Assembly: GCA_023955635.1 (NCBI GenBank)
Contig: JAMXHR010000017.1
Location: 248,001-312,000 of the forward strand
DNA length: 64,000 bases
DNA from: Methanosarcina sp. ERenArc_MAG2
GTDB lineage: Archaea > Halobacteriota > Methanosarcinia > Methanosarcinales > Methanosarcinaceae
Reading direction: 5' to 3'
A model generated the notes under the pieces. The model did no database searches, was not told where the DNA came from, and saw nothing but the letters and a program-made list of their open reading frames with translations. Shown here piece by piece: positions 1-9,835 of the stretch. Every line of letters starts with the position of its first letter. Within the stretch, counting starts at the first letter, position 1. The position numbers and the translations under genes are program-made.

Positions 1-59
1 TTTACTTGAACTTCCTTTCCAGTTACACTATTAAAGAAAATCTATTTTTTGAAGAAAAT

Positions 60-683
60 CTATTTTTTCTTCGCTTTTCCTGCAAAAAAACCCGTAACGA
101 GAAGCATAGTCCCCAGGACAAGGAGGAAAAGGGGCATATCAAAACCCTCGGCCTGGGTTTCCAGTCCCGGGGAGTCGGAAGAGTTATTATTCGAAGAATT
201 GGTAATAGATTCTATCGGTGTCGTCTGAGGCATAGGAAGTTCGGGATTGAGATATTGATATACAGGTGAGAACCTGACCAGCACTCCGTCTGCTCCTGTA
301 TAGACCGTATTCACAGTCAAATTAAGAACCTCGGTAGAATTCTGCAAATATACAAACTGAGAGCCTTCAGTGACAATGGCATCCTGAAGTGGAACTCCTT
401 TTCTGCTAAGTTCAATCCAGACTCTTTTGCCTTCGGTATCCGTGCCTTTTACATAAAGCTGATAGTCCTGTAAAAAAGTATTGGAATTGCCTGACCTTAC
501 ATAGATCTCTTCTCCATTGATCAGAACAATGGAGAGCTTTTCATTGTTGTCAGCAGCTAAAGCAGGTGACATGGAGTAGAAAACAACTGAAAAGAATAAG
601 GAGATAAGAAGGAAAAAGGAAAATACAGGAATAAGGTTTGTCTCCTTATCTTCCTTTCTTCCGTGTTTATCTGGGACGTACAT
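60..683 (-). CDS. Secreted/membrane-anchored protein of unknown function
   Basis: About 207 residues if started at the Met inside the end of birA. A hydrophobic segment near the N-terminus ends in SPALAA, a likely signal peptide. The middle is a beta-rich, Asn/Ser-containing extracellular-looking region. The C-terminus has one membrane segment followed by a basic tail (GKAKKK), so the protein is probably exported and tethered to the membrane. It overlaps the 3' end of birA by about 17 bases and is probably cotranscribed. I recognise no catalytic motif or named family. An upstream Met at 701 is possible but would deepen the overlap. Confidence 0.6.
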   Translation of the reverse strand: MYVPDKHGRKEDKETNLIPVFSFFLLISLFFSVVFYSMSPALAADNNEKLSIVLINGEEIYVRSGNSNTFLQDYQLYVKGTDTEGKRVWIELSRKGVPLQDAIVTEGSQFVYLQNSTEVLNLTVNTVYTGADGVLVRFSPVYQYLNPELPMPQTTPIESITNSSNNNSSDSPGLETQAEGFDMPLFLLVLGTMLLVTGFFAGKAKKK

Positions 684-1643
684 AAATGCATCTGCCTGCA
701 ATAATTTCTTCCTTGGTATCGTCTGCTTTTCTAATTATAAGAGCTCCGTCAGGGGTTACTCCTACGGCTTTACCTTCTATAATTCGTGAAGGTGTCGTGA
801 CTTTTACTTCTCTTCCGATGGTATCTGAAAGAGCAAGCCAATCGTTTAGAATATGTGAGAAAGGCTGGGTCTTGAAATTTATGTACTGCTGCTCAAGCTC
901 CAGGAGAAAATCCTGCAGGAAAGAAACCCTTTTTATGTGCCTTCCAAGCTCGACTTTCAGAGTTGTGGAACCTGTACGGAAAGACTCGGGAATATCTTTT
1001 AAGTCCATATTTACATTAATCCCTATTCCCAGCACAACATACTCCACTCTATCTACTTCAGCTTTTGCCTCAGTAAGAATTCCACAGACTTTCTTTCCAT
1101 TGATCCGAACATCGTTTGGCCATTTAATGCGGGCGTCGAGACCCATATTGCGAATTACGTTTGCCACCGCAAGCCCGGTAACCAGAGTAAGCCTCGATGC
1201 ATGTCTGAGAGGAATCCCAGGTTTAAGGATCACAGACATCCATATCCCTCCATGGGGGAAACCCATTCCCTTCCCATGCGACCTCTGCCGCCCTTCTGTA
1301 GTTCAGCGATTACAAGCGTTCCTTCATCTACGGAAGCCGCAATTTCTTTTGCAACATTATTTGTAGAATTTACTTCTTCGAAATAATGAATGCTCTGCCC
1401 CAGAAGAGTTGTTTTGAGCCCCATCTGGATTTCTTCCGGGTACAGGAGTTGAGGTACGGATTTCAGGACATAGCCTCTTTTCGGAGACGATTCTATCTCA
1501 TAACCATCAGCTTGAAGGGACTTGATATACTTCCAGACCATTGTCCTGGATATCCCGAGCTTGACCCCCAATTCTTCTCCTGAAACAGGATTTCTCTGTG
1601 CATCTTTAAGTGCCTTGATAATTCGAGACCTTTTATCTCCCAT
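667..1643 (-). CDS. birA: Biotin-protein ligase BirA (one-base frameshift)
   Basis: Bifunctional BirA-type biotin ligase that would load biotin on the lysine of PycB. The first part (1643 to about 1258) carries an N-terminal winged helix (PVSGEELGVKLGISRTMVW) and the start of the ligase domain with the GRGRMGREW biotinyl-AMP loop. The second part (to 667) carries KWPNDV and GIGINVN. The two halves lie in different frames that meet at a run of five G (1254-1258); one added base restores WVSPxGGIWMSVILKP. This is either a sequence error or an inactivating mutation. The gene follows pycB-pycA on the same strand, a known arrangement in Methanosarcina. The HTH suggests it may also act as a biotin repressor. 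Confidence 0.88.
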
Positions 1644-1676
1644 CCATGCACCCCATACAAATGTATACGTTCCACC

Positions 1677-1688
1677 GTATATATTTTA
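1677..1688 (-). promoter_or_regulatory. Probable TATA box for birA
   Basis: Read on the minus strand the sequence is AAAATATATAC, an archaeal TATA-like element about 35-45 bases before the birA ATG at 1643. It suggests that birA can be transcribed separately from pycA, whose stop is about 110 bases upstream. Only sequence resemblance supports this. Confidence 0.35.
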
Positions 1689-1755
1689 TTAGTTCAAATT
1701 GTTCCATGTCAAACTGACCAGAATATAGTGTTCCTGTTTCTCAGGAGTGGACCTG

Positions 1756-3237
1756 TCACCGCTGTGTCTTCTCTGCCATGCTCACATAGGCGTGCACGGC
1801 AGCCGTAATAGCCGCAACTTTTTTGTCTTTTGCTTCAAGAGCCGAAGCCAGTGTAGCACCTTTTTCAGCATCTGCTTTGACAACCTCTTCAACAGCCTCC
1901 AGAATTTTATGATCCTCAATAAAAGCAGTTGTAAGATCACCCCTGCGAAACGCCGGGTTGCGCATAACTGCTTTATGGAAGGGTATATTGGTCTTTACTC
2001 CCACAACCACATACTCATAAAGAGCTCTTTCCATTCTGGCAATCGCTACATCTCTAGTTTTTGCCCAGACACAGAGCTTCGAGATCATTGAGTCATAATA
2101 CGGAGAAATCGTATAACCTGTATGTACTCCGCTGTCTACTCTGACTCCCGGGCCGCCTGCAGATCGGTATCCCCGGATCTTTCCAGGAGAAGGAGCAAAA
2201 TCATTTAACGGATCTTCTGCATTAATCCTGCACTCAATAGAATGCCCGTCGATAACGATATCTTCCTGCTCAAACTCAAGCTTTTCTCCCCAGGCTATCC
2301 TGAGCTGCTCCCTTACAATATCAATACCGGTGACCATCTCAGTTATCCCGTGTTCCACCTGCAAACGGGTATTGACTTCAAGGAAATAAAATTTACCTTT
2401 TGAATAAAGAAACTCTACTGTCCCTGCGTTTACGTAGCCAATCGTCTTTGCTACTCTTACGGCGGCTTCTCCCATCTGCGCTCTGAGCTCAGGGGTCATG
2501 ATAGGAGACGGAGCTTCTTCAATAAGCTTCTGATGCCTTCTCTGGATAGAGCATTCCCTATCCGAGAGGTAAACTGTATTCCCATACCCATCGGCCAGAA
2601 TCTGAATCTCTATGTGCCTGGGTTCCTCTACATATTTTTCGATAAAAACCGAAGAGTCTCCAAAAGCTGAGCCAGCCATTTGCCTGGTAGAACTGAGCGC
2701 AGTGGCAAATTCTTCCCTGGAATGAACTACTTTCATCCCGATTCCACCGCCTCCTGCGGATGCTTTAATCAAAACCGGATAGCCAATCTCTTGCGCTACT
2801 TTTAGAGCTTCGTCCACATCCTCAACTGCGTCCTTTGTCCCGGGCACAACGGGTACACCGGCCTTCATCATAAGATTCCGGGCTCTGATCTTGCTCCCCA
2901 TCTCGGCAATAATATGGCTGGGAGGACCGATGAATATAATCCCTTCTTCTTCACAGCGTTTTGCAAAGACAGGGTTTTCGGAAAGGAAACCGTATCCCGG
3001 ATGGATTGCATCGGACCCGGTACTTTTTGCAACTGCGAGGATAGCTTCCATATTGAGGTAGCTCTGGCTGGAAGGAGCCGGGCCTATAAGGTAGGCCTCG
3101 TCTGCATATTTGGCAAAGAGGGCATTTTTGTCGGCTTCCGAACAGACAGCCACAGTGGAAATCCCAAGTTCCCGGCAGGCACGCATAACCCTGATCGCAA
3201 TCTCACCGCGGTTTGCAATGAGTACTTTTTTGAACAT
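1756..3237 (-). CDS. pycA: Pyruvate carboxylase subunit A (biotin carboxylase)
   Basis: 493 residues from the Met of MFKKVLIANRGEIAIR; a GAGGT ribosome site lies just upstream. This is the ATP-dependent biotin carboxylase subunit of the archaeal two-subunit pyruvate carboxylase. It carboxylates the biotin on PycB with bicarbonate. Visible landmarks are the N-terminal biotin-carboxylase fold (NRGEIA), the ATP-grasp glycine loop KASAGGGGIGMK, the EVNTRLQVEHGITE metal/active-site segment and the C-terminal domain. Length matches the family. It lies 22 bases after the pycB stop. The anaplerotic oxaloacetate it helps form feeds the incomplete citrate path of methanogens. An upstream in-frame start at 3267 would overlap pycB and is less likely. 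Confidence 0.96.
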   Translation of the reverse strand: MFKKVLIANRGEIAIRVMRACRELGISTVAVCSEADKNALFAKYADEAYLIGPAPSSQSYLNMEAILAVAKSTGSDAIHPGYGFLSENPVFAKRCEEEGIIFIGPPSHIIAEMGSKIRARNLMMKAGVPVVPGTKDAVEDVDEALKVAQEIGYPVLIKASAGGGGIGMKVVHSREEFATALSSTRQMAGSAFGDSSVFIEKYVEEPRHIEIQILADGYGNTVYLSDRECSIQRRHQKLIEEAPSPIMTPELRAQMGEAAVRVAKTIGYVNAGTVEFLYSKGKFYFLEVNTRLQVEHGITEMVTGIDIVREQLRIAWGEKLEFEQEDIVIDGHSIECRINAEDPLNDFAPSPGKIRGYRSAGGPGVRVDSGVHTGYTISPYYDSMISKLCVWAKTRDVAIARMERALYEYVVVGVKTNIPFHKAVMRNPAFRRGDLTTAFIEDHKILEAVEEVVKADAEKGATLASALEAKDKKVAAITAAVHAYVSMAEKTQR

Positions 3238-3259
3238 AATACCTTCAACCTCACCATAT

Positions 3260-4981
3260 TTATTCAACTGATAGGATTATGTCACCGGGAGATACTGAAT
3301 CTCCTTCGGAAACAAAAATTTCTTTTACGGTACCTGAATGGGGAGCATGGACAGAGTTTTCCATCTTCATAGCTTCGATGACAGCAACTGTATCTCCTTC
3401 TGCCACTATGTCTTCAACCTTGACCTTAAGAGAAAGAACCATACCCTGCATTGAGCTGCTAATACCTCCTTTAACGGACTCGACGCTCGGCTTTCTTTGG
3501 GAAGCTTCGGATATGGAAACTCCACCACCTATAGGTTCGATCTTGACCTCGTAAACCTCATCGTCCACTTCAACCTTGAAATGGGTTGGGACTGTATACT
3601 CCTGCTGAACTGCAGGGGAGAGGGCAACTGCTGCGAGAGTTTCTTCTTCCATTTCTCCTTTTAGGAACTTGGGGGCGATAGCCGGATAGAGGATGTAGGT
3701 AAGTATATCTTCTTCGGACTTTGCGATGCCCATTTCCTCTGCTTCTTTTTTCCTCTTCTCGTATTCAGGCTTAAGGAGGTCTGCAGGCCGACAGTGAATA
3801 GGTTCCTCGTCTCCGATTATCTTGCCTATAATCTCCGGGCTAATCGGAGCAGGTGATCGCCCGTAAAGCCCGCGGACGTAGTCTTTTACTTCTTTTGGGA
3901 TAACCTTGTAGCGTTCGCCCATGAGTACATTAAGCACTGCCTGAGTACCGACTATTTGACTTGTGGGAGTAACAAGAGGTGGATATCCAAGTTCTTCTCT
4001 AACCCTTGGCATTTCAGTAAGAACAGCGGCGTACTTGTCAAGAGCATTCTGTTCCTTTAACTGAGAAACCAGATTTGATAGCATTCCTCCAGGAATCTGG
4101 TAGATAAGGACCTTCGTATCGATCTGCTCGGTAATCGGGTCAAGAATTCCCCTATATTTCTCTTTTAAGCCCTTAAAATAATCGACAACCTCCTCAAAAG
4201 CTCCCAAATTCAGGCCAGTATCATAAGGAGTGCCTTTTAGGGCTGCAATAACAGTCTCAGTTGGAGGCTGAGAAGTCCCCCAGGCGAGAGGAGAAAGTGC
4301 AGTATCCAGAATATCCACTCCTGCACTACAGGCTGCCATATAGCTCATAGGAGCCATTCCTGAGGTACAGTGGCAGTGCAGGGAAATAGGGAGAGAAATC
4401 TCTTTCTTGATGGCACTGATTATATCAATGGCTTCATGAGGTGAGAGAAGGCCTGCCATATCTTTGATGCAAATGGAATCACACTTGAGTTCTTCAAGTT
4501 GCTTTGCAAGTTCCACGTATTTCTCAACTGTATGCACCGGACTAATGGTGTAACAAACCGTACCCTGTACGTGAGCGCCAAGCCTGTTTGCTACTTTAAT
4601 TGACATTTCCATGTTCCGTACATCGTTGACAGCATCGAAGATACGGAAAATATCAATTCCGTTCTGGTAGGATTTAGTAACGAATTTCTCGACCACGTCA
4701 TCCGAATAGTGCCTGTACCCTACGAGGTTCTGGCCCCTGAGCAGCATCTGAGCACTGGTATTATTCATCTTTTTCTTGATTTCCCTCAGGCGCTGCCAGG
4801 GATCTTCATTGAGGTAGCGGATACAGCTATCAAAGGTAGCGCCTCCCCACATTTCAAGGGAGAAATACCCGATCTGGTCCAATTGTTCAACCATTTCGAG
4901 CATGTCTCTTGTCCGCATTCTGGTTGCCAGGAGAGACTGGTGAGCATCCCGGAGGACGGTTTCGGTAATTTTTACACTCAT
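3260..4981 (-). CDS. pycB: Pyruvate carboxylase subunit B (carboxyltransferase + biotin carrier)
   Basis: 573 residues from MSVKITETVLRDAHQ, chosen because AGAGG precedes it at proper spacing and the family begins here; the frame stays open upstream to 5158 but shows no conserved sequence. The HMGL-like TIM barrel has the RDAHQS start, the KDMAGLL segment and the metal-binding HCHCTSG. A conserved linker domain follows. The last 70 residues form the biotinyl domain with the EAMKMEN biotinylation site, the target of the neighbouring BirA. It transfers the carboxyl group from biotin to pyruvate, giving oxaloacetate. First gene of pycB-pycA(-birA). Confidence 0.96.
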   Translation of the reverse strand: MSVKITETVLRDAHQSLLATRMRTRDMLEMVEQLDQIGYFSLEMWGGATFDSCIRYLNEDPWQRLREIKKKMNNTSAQMLLRGQNLVGYRHYSDDVVEKFVTKSYQNGIDIFRIFDAVNDVRNMEMSIKVANRLGAHVQGTVCYTISPVHTVEKYVELAKQLEELKCDSICIKDMAGLLSPHEAIDIISAIKKEISLPISLHCHCTSGMAPMSYMAACSAGVDILDTALSPLAWGTSQPPTETVIAALKGTPYDTGLNLGAFEEVVDYFKGLKEKYRGILDPITEQIDTKVLIYQIPGGMLSNLVSQLKEQNALDKYAAVLTEMPRVREELGYPPLVTPTSQIVGTQAVLNVLMGERYKVIPKEVKDYVRGLYGRSPAPISPEIIGKIIGDEEPIHCRPADLLKPEYEKRKKEAEEMGIAKSEEDILTYILYPAIAPKFLKGEMEEETLAAVALSPAVQQEYTVPTHFKVEVDDEVYEVKIEPIGGGVSISEASQRKPSVESVKGGISSSMQGMVLSLKVKVEDIVAEGDTVAVIEAMKMENSVHAPHSGTVKEIFVSEGDSVSPGDIILSVE

Positions 4982-5158
4982 GGATGAACCTCTTAAAATC
5001 GAATCAAAATAACTTGTTCTGCTTATCCTGATAGCATACTCTTCGGGACTAACTTTTATCCGGTAGATTCTGTTTGATATTTCCAGAACTATCCGGGTTG
5101 AAATTTTGATCCGGTTTGAGTAAAGTGTGTAAATCCCCTGCCTGCAATATCTATGCAA

Positions 5159-5380
5159 TTCCTATGCAATTTCCCTTGATTTTGCCGGAGAAAGGGTTTT
5201 TCGGTCAGATTTAGCCGAATTCCCCGAAAGCAAGCAGAAGAAAATGAATTTTACAAACTAAAACGCAATACTCGACAGTTATCGCGTTGATATGAATTCT
5301 GTAATATACCATTGTTAACAAGTATATACTTTTCGGCTGTTGACATTAAATAAGCTGGTTTTCAAGGAGAAAATGTATCC
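5159..5380. other. Spacer upstream of pycB
   Basis: No gene is seen. A palindromic AGTATATACT at about 5321-5330 could be a TATA box for the pycBA transcript; that would give a leader of about 300 bases. The spacer ends at the TA that starts the MITE at 5381. Confidence 0.3.
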
Positions 5381-5633
5381 TAGTGCCTCGATTCCAAAGT
5401 ATGTCATAAATGAATTTTTTGAAAACCGCGGAAAGCACAGAAGATACGGAAATAAGTAGTAAAAGCGTGGTTCTTCCGTGCTTTCTGTGTTTTCCGTGGT
5501 TATATCCAGATCGAATCACTCTGTAACCAGCTCGTTTTCCTTGTTACAAAATTCCATGTGACTTAAAATAATATTTGCGTCATAAGCTGTAATTATTTGC
5601 TTATTATGTATTTATTTTGGAATCGAAGCACTA
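5381..5633. repeat. MITE-like element A, TA-flanked
   Basis: A 250-base non-coding element bounded by inverted ends TAGTGCCTCGATTCCAAA (left) and TTTGGAATCGAAGCACTA (right). The TA at each tip resembles the target duplication of IS630/mariner transposons. Inside is another inverted repeat (CCGCGGAAAGCACAGAA near 5427 against TTCTGTGTTTTCCGTGG near 5490). No open reading frame. The right tip is shared with the IS630 element. Confidence 0.65.
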
Positions 5634-6807
5634 GTGTCGCGAAAATTTAATTCTTTGTTAACTTTATAAGCTCTGAATCCCTTTACATCTTCATGCTTAC
5701 TATTAACCTTGAAGATCACGAGGTAAATTTCCTTCTTGACTTTGTGAGAAAAGGACATAAAAGTGCACGAGAAATCACCCGAGCACGTGTCCTCCTCCTT
5801 TCAAACCAGCATAAAACAGGTACAGAGATAGCGAAAACATTAGGTATTTCCAGGAATACTACTTTTAATATCAGGAAACGATACGTTGAAGAAGGTCTTC
5901 TGAGTTCTCTTTTTGACAAACCACGACCTGGTCAACCTATAAAATACACCGAAAAACATGTTGCCGAAATAATTGCGCTCGCATGTACCAGTTCTCCCGA
6001 TGGAAGCAAAAGATGGTCGCTTACACTGCTTACTGAAGAACTGAAGAAAAAAGAAGGATTTGAAACAATAAACAAAGAGAGCATCAGGCTTATTCTAAAA
6101 AAGCAAAACTAAACCCTGGTTAAGACGGATGTGGTGCATTCAGACGATTGATTCCGAGTACAGAAAGAGAATGTATGACGTTCTTGACCTATACGAAGAG
6201 GATTACGACCCTAAAAACCCTATTATCTGTCTTGACGAGAAACCAAAGCAACTGCTTGGAGATAAGAGAATTCCCATTCCTATGAAGCCTGGAAGTCCAG
6301 AGAGGTATGATTATGAATATATCAGGAACGGAACAGCAAACATATTCATGGCAGTAGAGTTCAAAGCAGGAAAAAGGGTGACTCAGGTAACCAAAAGAAG
6401 AACTATGAAGGATTTTGCACAATTCGTGAAAATTCTCGTTACCGAAGAATATTCTGAAGCTGAAGTCATCCGACTGGTTACGGATAATCTCAATATACAT
6501 AAAGAAAAGTCATTCTACGAAACATTCAGCGAAGAAGAAGCAAAAACAATTCTGGACAAGATAGAATTCCATTATACGCCAAAACATGCAAGTTGGCTTA
6601 ATGCTGCAGAAATAGAGATCAATGTTATGGATATTGAATGTACAGGCAGAAGGATCGGGGATATGGAGACACTTACACACGAAGTGGATGCATGGACAAA
6701 GAGAAGGAATGAACATAAAAAGAAAATAGAATGGAAATTTACGAGGAAGAATGCGGACGAGAAAATGTCAAAGTATTATGTGAAATAATTAAATTGACAA
6801 GACACTA
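5632..6807 (+). mobile_element. IS630-family insertion sequence
   Basis: Imperfect terminal inverted repeats of about 27 bases: TAGTGTCGCGAAAATTTAATT at the left, and the complement of AATTAAATTGACAAGACACTA at the right. Each tip carries TA, the usual IS630 target duplication. The element is about 1.17 kb and holds one transposase in two frames. It sits exactly between MITE A and MITE B. Confidence 0.85.
5693..6788 (+). CDS. IS630-family transposase in two frames
   Basis: The first frame (5693-6112) encodes the helix-turn-helix region, with TGTEIAKTLGISRNT. The second frame (to 6788) encodes the DDE catalytic domain. The catalytic acids are the D of CLDEKPKQL, the D of VTDNLNIH and the E of WLNAAEIEI. 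The frames join close to a run of six A (6097-6102) and need a +1 shift (or -2) to give one protein of about 365 residues. IS630 elements are known to use frameshifting at A-rich sites, so this copy may be functional; a decayed copy or sequence error is equally possible. Confidence 0.85.
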
Positions 6808-6911
6808 GTACTGCGATTCCGAAGTATATTCACAAAACTTGACTTTCTAATAGATTCACCGATCACGAATTTTTCATTAAATAAGGAATTTATTTTGGAA
6901 TCGAAGCACTA
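6806..6911. repeat. MITE-like element B, TA-flanked
   Basis: About 105 bases bounded by TAGTACTGCGATTCCGAAGTA and the inverted TATTTTGGAATCGAAGCACTA... end, the same terminal family as element A but with a shorter interior. It directly abuts the right end of the IS630 element. Confidence 0.6.
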
Positions 6912-6931
6912 GATTCGGCAGGTTAACGTAA

Positions 6932-8562
6932 TTAGAGATATATCTTTTCATATTTCTCCCCCATGAGACTCAATATCTTCCAGTGAATCTCTTCCATATT
7001 CAATATTTCTGACTCTATTTTCTCTTCTTTCTGAGTTATAAGTTCTGTAATCCCCTGAAAATTGAAAAATATCCATCTCATTGTAGGTCTTTTTGTTTGT
7101 TTCCTTTTTGATCTGGAACCGTTTCATTTTGTTCCTCTAATTTTGTCCTCAACTTCCATTCTGCTATTGAATAAATCATTAAGCAGAGAATCATTATCAT
7201 GGTCACTGCTTCTATTCTTGCTTTATTCTTGAGGTAAACTTTTGATACGCTAAATGTGTCACTTTTCAAGAATCTGAATCCTTTTTCTACGTTATCCTGT
7301 CCTTTGTAATACTTTAGCATCTCTTCAGGAGAAATACTAATATCATTACTTGCAAGAATGAAAAGTCCCATTTTCTCCATTTCTTTCAAAACAAAAGCGT
7401 TATTAACCTTTATGCTGCCATCAATCCTGTAATAAGTATTTAATTTCTCATCTTTTGAAATTCTGCTTCTTTTACCTTCTTCACGTTTCTTAATAGCTTT
7501 CAAATCTACTTTTTCAAACACAATAGACGGGAATTCTTGAATCCATTTCTCTGCAGCTTTTAATGCATCCTCTTCGCAGAAAAAGTCCTCTCCTTTCAGC
7601 TTTTTAAAAGCCTTTTCTGCTTTTTCAAGCTCTTTTTCTAGTCTAATTTTTCCGAGAGTTCCCTCTCTCTTCTCTTTCATCTTGTGAGAAAGCAACAAAA
7701 CCCACTTTTGTTTGACTCCACCATATTCCACAAAAGTTTGATAAAACGAGTATCTCTCATCGCTTTTCAGCATTTTCAGGTTCAAATTTGCAGTTAGCAA
7801 CTCCTTTGCCTCATTAATTGTTGCAGGAACGCGACTGATCCAGAATGCCTTTCCCATGTTCTTGAGATTATTATCTGTATAAAAGGAACTATCAGCGACA
7901 TAGTACACTTTGCTTTCAGGTATTAAAACCGATTTGAGAGACTTGATTGCTTCCAGAATTGTGTTTTTGTCTGAAGCATTTCCTGAATGAGTATTCATAA
8001 AAAGAGGTATCCCATGCTGATTAACAATCAAGCTTAGTACAAATTGTTTGAGATCCCATCTTCCGTTTTTGGGAATTCCAAAAGTAATATCAATAGACTC
8101 AGTTTCTTCGTCATCATAATCCCCATAAGCACTGACACTTGTAGTGTCAGCGTGTAAACAATGGACAGGAATAGGTAGACGATTCATAATATGAAGAGTA
8201 ATTTCCGTAAACAGTTTTGTAGGGCCATATTTTACGATTCTATCAAGAGTCTCTCCGATAGCGTATTGATTCAGGTCTTCTCTTGTTACACCGTCTCCAA
8301 AGAGCCTTTCCGTAGAAACGTTTTTGAAAAAATTAGGAAACAGGTACAAACGTTGCCCTATAAAACCAAGACCATTGATTACCATGGCAAGGATGCAGAC
8401 TGAGTGAGGGACATTATGATCCCTTTCCTTTGGGAGTTTCTCATCGATCAGTGTGTCAACTTCAAGTTCTCTGAAAACTCCAGCGACAAGCCCAAGGTGA
8501 CCTAAGAACCTTGTGCGTTTTAAGGAGGATTCAATTCTTCTACTGCTGTTTTTCTCTGCCAT
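6932..8562 (-). CDS. IS1634-like (IS4 superfamily) transposase with C-terminal frameshift
   Basis: A DDE transposase of about 540 residues when restored. The open frame from 8562 stops at 7078, but the next frame continues with MRWIFFNFQGI and ends KYEKIYL at 6932, which looks like the normal C-terminus of this family. One base added to the T run at 7090-7094 joins the two. Visible features are CLHADTTSVSAYGDY (first Asp), YYVADSSFYTDNN (second Asp) and QDNVEKGFRFLKSD (Glu region). An earlier in-frame Met at 8616 is possible. Element ends are uncertain; GGTTAAC at 6921 and its complement near 8694 could mark them. No partner gene is present. Confidence 0.8.
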
Positions 8563-8821
8563 AGGAAGACCACGAAAGAGATATCCTGCTTTCGGCAGGT
8601 CGACATAAAAATCCATTCAATTATTCTATTGATATCGTTTTTTTCAGAACATATGAAATTCAATTTAAATCAAAAATTACTCAATGTTAACCATGACATC
8701 ATTAATATATATTTGTAACAAATGAAAGAAATAACAAATCGGATTTGACATATAGTCCTCAAGACACTGATTTTTAAATAAGCCTACAAAAAATAATAAT
8801 CAAGGATATATAGATGTTAGG

Positions 8822-9511
8822 ATGTGCTTGCTGCCGAATGTAGGATATAAAATTAATTATATTAATTTATATGTTTACCTGCAGAATCTAGGATGGAAAG
8901 AGGTTTTTTCAGTCAGGCTGCCTGACAGTCCTCTGGATGTTTTGGATGTTGGATGCGGAACCGGTGCAATGGGATTAGTTCTTTCCAAGATGGGACGCCG
9001 TGTCAAGGGAATTCGTCTCTCTGAAAATATGAGAAGTATTGGGCGAGAAAAAGCAAAAAAAGCGGGCTTTCAATGAAATTTGGAATCGGAAATGCTGAGC
9101 AGACACAATTTGAGGACAATACTTTTGATGTTGTTGTAAAACGTCATTTACTCTGGACTCTGCTGCATCCTGAAAAAGCACTTTTTGATTGGAAACGCAT
9201 TATTAAACCCGGAGGTTTTATTATTGTCGTTGAAGGATGCTGGGATAACGGGACGTTGTCTGCAAAGATCAGGAGACAGAATACCTATACATTAGAAAAA
9301 TTATTCACACCGAAGCTGCGAAAGGAAAAGTCTAATTCTATTGATTCGGTAGAGCAGGCTCTTCCAAATATAGGAGGAGTACCGCAGGAAAAGGCAAAAA
9401 TCTATTTTTTTCAATACAGGTCTTTCTAATATATTTCCACGATCTTTCAAACATCTTAAAGTATTTGAAAGAAGAGTTGACATAGTCCCAGAAAATCAGT
9501 CCGTCAACTGA
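8822..9511 (+). pseudogene. Broken class I SAM methyltransferase
   Basis: Fragments in three frames align with the methyltransferases at 30191 and 36163. The SAM-binding LDVGCGTGAMGL, FEDNTFDVVVKRHLLWTL and a C-terminal piece ending about 9511 are all recognisable. Frame changes are near 9075 and 9415, and the expected first 35 or so residues before the SAM motif are replaced by unrelated sequence. The damage is too extensive for a simple sequencing slip. It lies just upstream of the first transporter set, repeating the methyltransferase-transporter pairing of this region. Confidence 0.75.
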
Positions 9512-9835
9512 TCGACACATGATTTTTGGAATGAAGGATAATTAAAAATCTTTTAATTTCTTGTACTCTTAGCTCAGCTTTGACAGTTGATTCTTTGCAT
9601 CTCACGAATTACACTCAGTATATTTCAAAATAATAGTCTGATTAAACCGGCAACATAATATCTGTCCAATCACCGAATACAGCTTATCGAACAGTTCCTA
9701 ATTCTACAAATTCGATATTTCATCACCATCATACACACAAATATAGAAAAAATCACACTCTTTATATACCACCCCTCATAACTTAGTTAAAAATCGTGTT
9801 AATAATAAACTAAATATTTATGAACATTGGTGTTA
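9512..9835. promoter_or_regulatory. Promoter region of the first transporter set
   Basis: No gene seen. TTTATATA at 9761-9768 is a good archaeal TATA box about 70 bases before the start of the solute-binding protein. Downstream, GTGTTAAT occurs twice (9797 and 9831). A related TGTATTA motif precedes other methyltransferase/transporter units in this window, so it could be an operator. Confidence 0.45.

Noticed and set aside
686..1366. 226-codon frame on the plus strand
   Set aside because: It is antisense to birA, which has clear domains; codon pattern and ribosome site are lacking.
3260..5158. Longer PycB with 59 extra N-terminal residues
   Set aside because: The extra part has no family similarity, while a good ribosome site and the conserved start are at 4981.
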